From Candidatus Denitrolinea symbiosum (GTDB lineage: Bacteria; Chloroflexota; Anaerolineae; Anaerolineales; Villigracilaceae): a DNA stretch of 64,000 bases. Positions within the stretch are counted from its first letter, which is position 1. Every line of letters starts with the position of its first letter. Below the pieces are notes generated by a model. It worked only from the letters and a program-made list of their open reading frames with translations, was not told the DNA's origin and searched no databases. The stretch covers positions 2,232,001 to 2,296,000 of the forward strand of contig BLAA01000001.1 of the NCBI GenBank assembly GCA_017312345.1, in the 5' to 3' direction. Positions 61,464 to 64,000 of this stretch are shown in pieces. A program made the translations under genes and the position numbers.

Positions 61464-62753
61464 ATGACTACCGTAATATCTGTTGAAAATCTTTCCAAAA
61501 TATACAGACTTGGACTGATTGGAACTGGTACTATTACCACTGATTTTAATGTGTGGTGGGCAAAAATGCGCGGTAAGCCTAATCCACTGCTCAAGATTGG
61601 CGAAAAAGATCACGGAAACCGTGATGGCGAAGAACTGTGGGCCTTGCGTGATGTTAGTTTTAAAGTAGAACAAGGTGAGGTATTAGGTATTATCGGGCGT
61701 AACGGCGCGGGCAAGAGTACCCTGCTCAAGATTCTTTCACGCACTACCGCGCCGACCTCTGGCAAGATCAGAGTCAAGGGTAGGATTGCAAGTCTGCTCG
61801 AAGTCGGGACCGGTTTCCATCCCGAACTGACTGGACGCGAGAACATCTATCTCAACGGCGCGATCCTGGGTATGAAGCGTGATGAAATTACCCGCAAGTT
61901 TGATGAGATTGTGGATTTTTCTGAAGTTGAAAAGTTTATTGACACACCGGTTAAACGTTATTCAAGTGGTATGTATGTGCGTCTAGCTTTTGCTGTGGCA
62001 GCGCATTTAGACCCCGAAATTCTGGTGGTGGATGAAGTACTTGCCGTTGGCGATGCGACTTTCCAAAAAAAGTGTTTGGGCAAGATGGGCGATGTGGCCC
62101 AGGAAGGGCGGACGGTATTGTTTGTGAGCCACAATATGGTTGCCGTGCAATCATTGTGTACTCAAGCTATTTTGCTAGAATTTGGAAGAATAAGCTATTC
62201 TGGTGAAGTCGATTCAACAGTTACAAAATACTTGAACCAAATTGATAATAATGAAATTGTAGGTTACGAAATATTGCCATCCATGAGGGAGAATGATGGT
62301 AATGGTAAGCTGAAATTCGAAGAATGGTGGATTGAAGATGATGCTTCGGTAAAAAGCCGTGCTGTGCGTTCGTGCCATAAGTGCATGTTCAGAATAACTT
62401 ACAAAACCGGCTCAAAAGAACCACTTTCGAAAGTATCAGTAACATTGACGATAAAGGATAATTATGGGCGGCCATTATTGTCAGGATCTACTTGGCTACT
62501 AAATTCAGATTTTTCCTCAATTCCGCCGACTGGTTTTTTTTCTTGTGTCTTCGAAAATTTACCGTTAGCGCCAGGCGTATATATTTTGCACCTTTATTGT
62601 AGCGTACAAAATGATAGAGTAGAACGTATAACAAATGCCGGAACATTTGAGGTTATCGCAGATGATGTTTATGGTGTTGGTAGAATTCCGCCAAATCATC
62701 ATGGGGTCCTGATTGTGAAAGATTTTTATTGGACGGTTGATCCATGTTCCTGA
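61464..62753 (+). CDS. Polysaccharide ABC exporter ATPase with C-terminal sugar-binding domain (Wzt)
   Basis: 429 residues. ATPase (about 1-255) with [15 protein letters not shown], the signature YSSGMYVRLAFAVAAHL and Walker B ILVVDEVLAVGD. After about 265 comes a Wzt C-terminal domain (WWIEDDASVKSRAVRSCHKCMFRITYKT, GVYILHLYCSVQ), which reads the polysaccharide end-group before export. It is the intact counterpart of the two wzt fragments. Partner: the permease at 57728 or another elsewhere. Overlaps the next gene by 10 bp. Confidence 0.92.
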   Translation: MTTVISVENLSKIYRLGLIGTGTITTDFNVWWAKMRGKPNPLLKIGEKDHGNRDGEELWALRDVSFKVEQGEVLGIIGRNGAGKSTLLKILSRTTAPTSGKIRVKGRIASLLEVGTGFHPELTGRENIYLNGAILGMKRDEITRKFDEIVDFSEVEKFIDTPVKRYSSGMYVRLAFAVAAHLDPEILVVDEVLAVGDATFQKKCLGKMGDVAQEGRTVLFVSHNMVAVQSLCTQAILLEFGRISYSGEVDSTVTKYLNQIDNNEIVGYEILPSMRENDGNGKLKFEEWWIEDDASVKSRAVRSCHKCMFRITYKTGSKEPLSKVSVTLTIKDNYGRPLLSGSTWLLNSDFSSIPPTGFFSCVFENLPLAPGVYILHLYCSVQNDRVERITNAGTFEVIADDVYGVGRIPPNHHGVLIVKDFYWTVDPCS

Positions 62754-63739
62754 TAACATCTCAAGATGGGTACGGCGAAATAGTGAAGCCTTTTTTAGTA
62801 AGTGTTAATATTCCTGTTTATAATGCGGCTGATTATGTTGAACAAGCAGTCGAGTCTGCTTTAGCACTACCACAAACAGCTGAAGTTATCCTTGTGGAGG
62901 ATTGTTCTACGGATAATAGTTGGAAAGTGTGCCAGGCTTTAGCGGCCAAATATGGTAAAGTTCATTTATACCGCCATCCCGATGGTCGAAACCATGGTTG
63001 CAGCGCGAGTCGAAGTTTGGCAGCCGAAAAAAGTACCTGTGAATATATCTCGTTTTTGGATGCCGACGATTTCTATCTTCCGGGGCGTTTTGATACGGCT
63101 GAGCAATTGTTTGGCGCGGATCCGGAATTGGAAGGAGTATATGAAGCAATAGGAGCATACGTTGAAGATGAAGTTGGACTTCAGCGATGGAAGGATGCCG
63201 GTCGGGAAGGGTTTACCCTACATACAATGACCGAATATGTTCAGCCAAGGGAATTATTTTCTACATTAATTGCCGGAAAAACAGGAAGTTTTTCGATTGT
63301 AGGGTTGGTGGTGAAACGTAACGTCTTTGAAAAAGTTGGTTATTTTGACGAAACTTTGTCGCTACACATGGATGAGATTTTTATGTTTAAGTTAGCCGCA
63401 CTTGCTAAACTTTTACCGGGGCAACTGGATAAACCCGTTGCCCTTTGGCGTGTCCATGATCACAACCGCATCTCCGCATATCGGTCGAAAAGTCTGATTT
63501 ATAAAATGAAACTCAAATGGTGGTACGCATTGTGGAAGTCGAGCCGAGGTCAATTAAATTCAGGTGATCAGCAGTTGGTGCTAAGCATGCTCATTAAACA
63601 TGGGATGTCGTTTCAACGCTTTGGCAAAGAACCCGGAAGAGGATATAGGTTAGGAAAGCTGTTATTGTGGATAATGTTATTAATGGATTGTCCCAAGTTA
63701 TTTTTTGAGATTGCTTACTGGCGCCAACTGGATTTTTAA
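62744..63739 (+). CDS. Family 2 glycosyltransferase
   Basis: 331 residues: GT-A fold with LVSVNIPVYNAADYVEQAVESAL (about 18-40), VILVEDCSTDNSW (about 48-60) and the DxD-containing SFLDADDFYLPGRF (about 102-115). The C-terminal helices (about 245-330) are not membrane-spanning at first but end hydrophobic. Start overlaps the Wzt stop by 10 bp. Adds a sugar to the surface polysaccharide. Confidence 0.9.
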   Translation: MFLITSQDGYGEIVKPFLVSVNIPVYNAADYVEQAVESALALPQTAEVILVEDCSTDNSWKVCQALAAKYGKVHLYRHPDGRNHGCSASRSLAAEKSTCEYISFLDADDFYLPGRFDTAEQLFGADPELEGVYEAIGAYVEDEVGLQRWKDAGREGFTLHTMTEYVQPRELFSTLIAGKTGSFSIVGLVVKRNVFEKVGYFDETLSLHMDEIFMFKLAALAKLLPGQLDKPVALWRVHDHNRISAYRSKSLIYKMKLKWWYALWKSSRGQLNSGDQQLVLSMLIKHGMSFQRFGKEPGRGYRLGKLLLWIMLLMDCPKLFFEIAYWRQLDF

Positions 63740-63742
63740 ATA

Positions 63743-64000
63743 ATGATAGATTATTTTGTTGACCTTGATGAAGCCAACTTTGTTAAGGCATTGGTAAGCG
63801 TTATTATCCCTGCATATAATGCGGAGAGATGTATAACACGCGCATTGTTGAGCGCAATAAATCAAACTTATAAAGATTATGAAATTATTGTCGTCGATGA
63901 TGGATCTACTGATGGTACTTTTTCGATAATTTCCCCTTTTTTAGATGATTTGCGAATTAGATATTTCCACCAAAGCAATCGAGGCCGATCAAATGCGCGT
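63743..64000 (+). CDS. Family 2 glycosyltransferase (3' end outside window)
   Basis: 86 codons to the window end: VSVIIPAYNAERCITRALLSAINQTYKDYEIIVVDDGSTDGT is the standard GT2 N-terminus. ATG 63743 lies 3 bp after the preceding stop. AT-rich like its neighbours. Confidence 0.85.
   Translation, partial: MIDYFVDLDEANFVKALVSVIIPAYNAERCITRALLSAINQTYKDYEIIVVDDGSTDGTFSIISPFLDDLRIRYFHQSNRGRSNAR

Overview
The window looks like a chromosomal segment of a GC-rich bacterium, most likely an Anaerolineae-type Chloroflexota. This is inferred from the gene mix: fused gamma-alpha 2-oxoacid:ferredoxin oxidoreductase, ROK regulators, ABC sugar uptake without its own ATPase, a two-ATPase ECF transporter and many PIN-type toxin-antitoxin pairs. 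No rRNA or marker gene settles the taxonomy. Ordinary core DNA fills 1-28.9 kb and 45.4-60.8 kb. An accessory block lies at 28.9-45.4 kb, and an AT-rich polysaccharide locus starts near 60.8 kb and runs off the end.

1-28.9 kb: a CoA-transferase/hydrolase cut by the window edge, pyruvate kinase, an EamA exporter, ArfB, the korAB operon with its GntR/FadR-type regulator, a fumarase/aspartase, transketolase, a thioredoxin-like protein with an Lgt-like partner, RpiB, a tandem UspA protein and an Nramp transporter with a DtxR-type box over its promoter. A clean operon follows at 20.3-28.9 kb: ROK repressor, ROK kinase, PIG-L deacetylase, sugar-binding lipoprotein, two permeases and a NagZ-type glycosidase. 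It probably takes up and breaks down N-acetylhexosamine-containing sugars such as peptidoglycan or chitin fragments.

28.9-45.4 kb: a decayed chromosomal integron. A 37-codon stub of an integron integrase (45291-45404) sits divergently from an array of small cassettes: FRG protein, PIN module, duplicated DUF559 nuclease, PemK/MazF module, HigBA module, a membrane-anchored receiver-like protein, a lipoprotein-like membrane protein and two truncated genes. The 7-10 bp inverted ends (GTTRRRY/RYYYAAC) of each intact cassette match each other. Six of the attC-like sites carry the same ~771 bp IS110-derived miniature element at the same position, a seventh carries a fragment of it, and two are empty. 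Two identical 1243 bp IS1-like insertion sequences bound a block of cassettes that is inverted relative to the rest. Between the integrase stub and the first cassette lies an array of 20-bp palindromes with an exact 40-bp period.

45.4-60.8 kb: an orphan CoA-transferase subunit A abutting the integron, P5C dehydrogenase, an ECF vitamin transporter (ATPase, S and T components), initiator tRNA, two membrane or lipoproteins, a CzrA-like ArsR repressor with a P1B-4 metal ATPase, and a polysaccharide ABC exporter permease followed by toxin-antitoxin modules and two scattered fragments of a wzt-like ATPase. 60.8-64 kb: hexapeptide acyltransferase, an intact Wzt with a sugar-binding C-terminus, and two GT2 glycosyltransferases, the last cut by the window edge. 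Three unrelated metabolic enzymes (KorA, transketolase, P5C dehydrogenase) end in similar Lys/Ala/Pro-rich tails, and several families of word-like non-coding repeats recur between genes.
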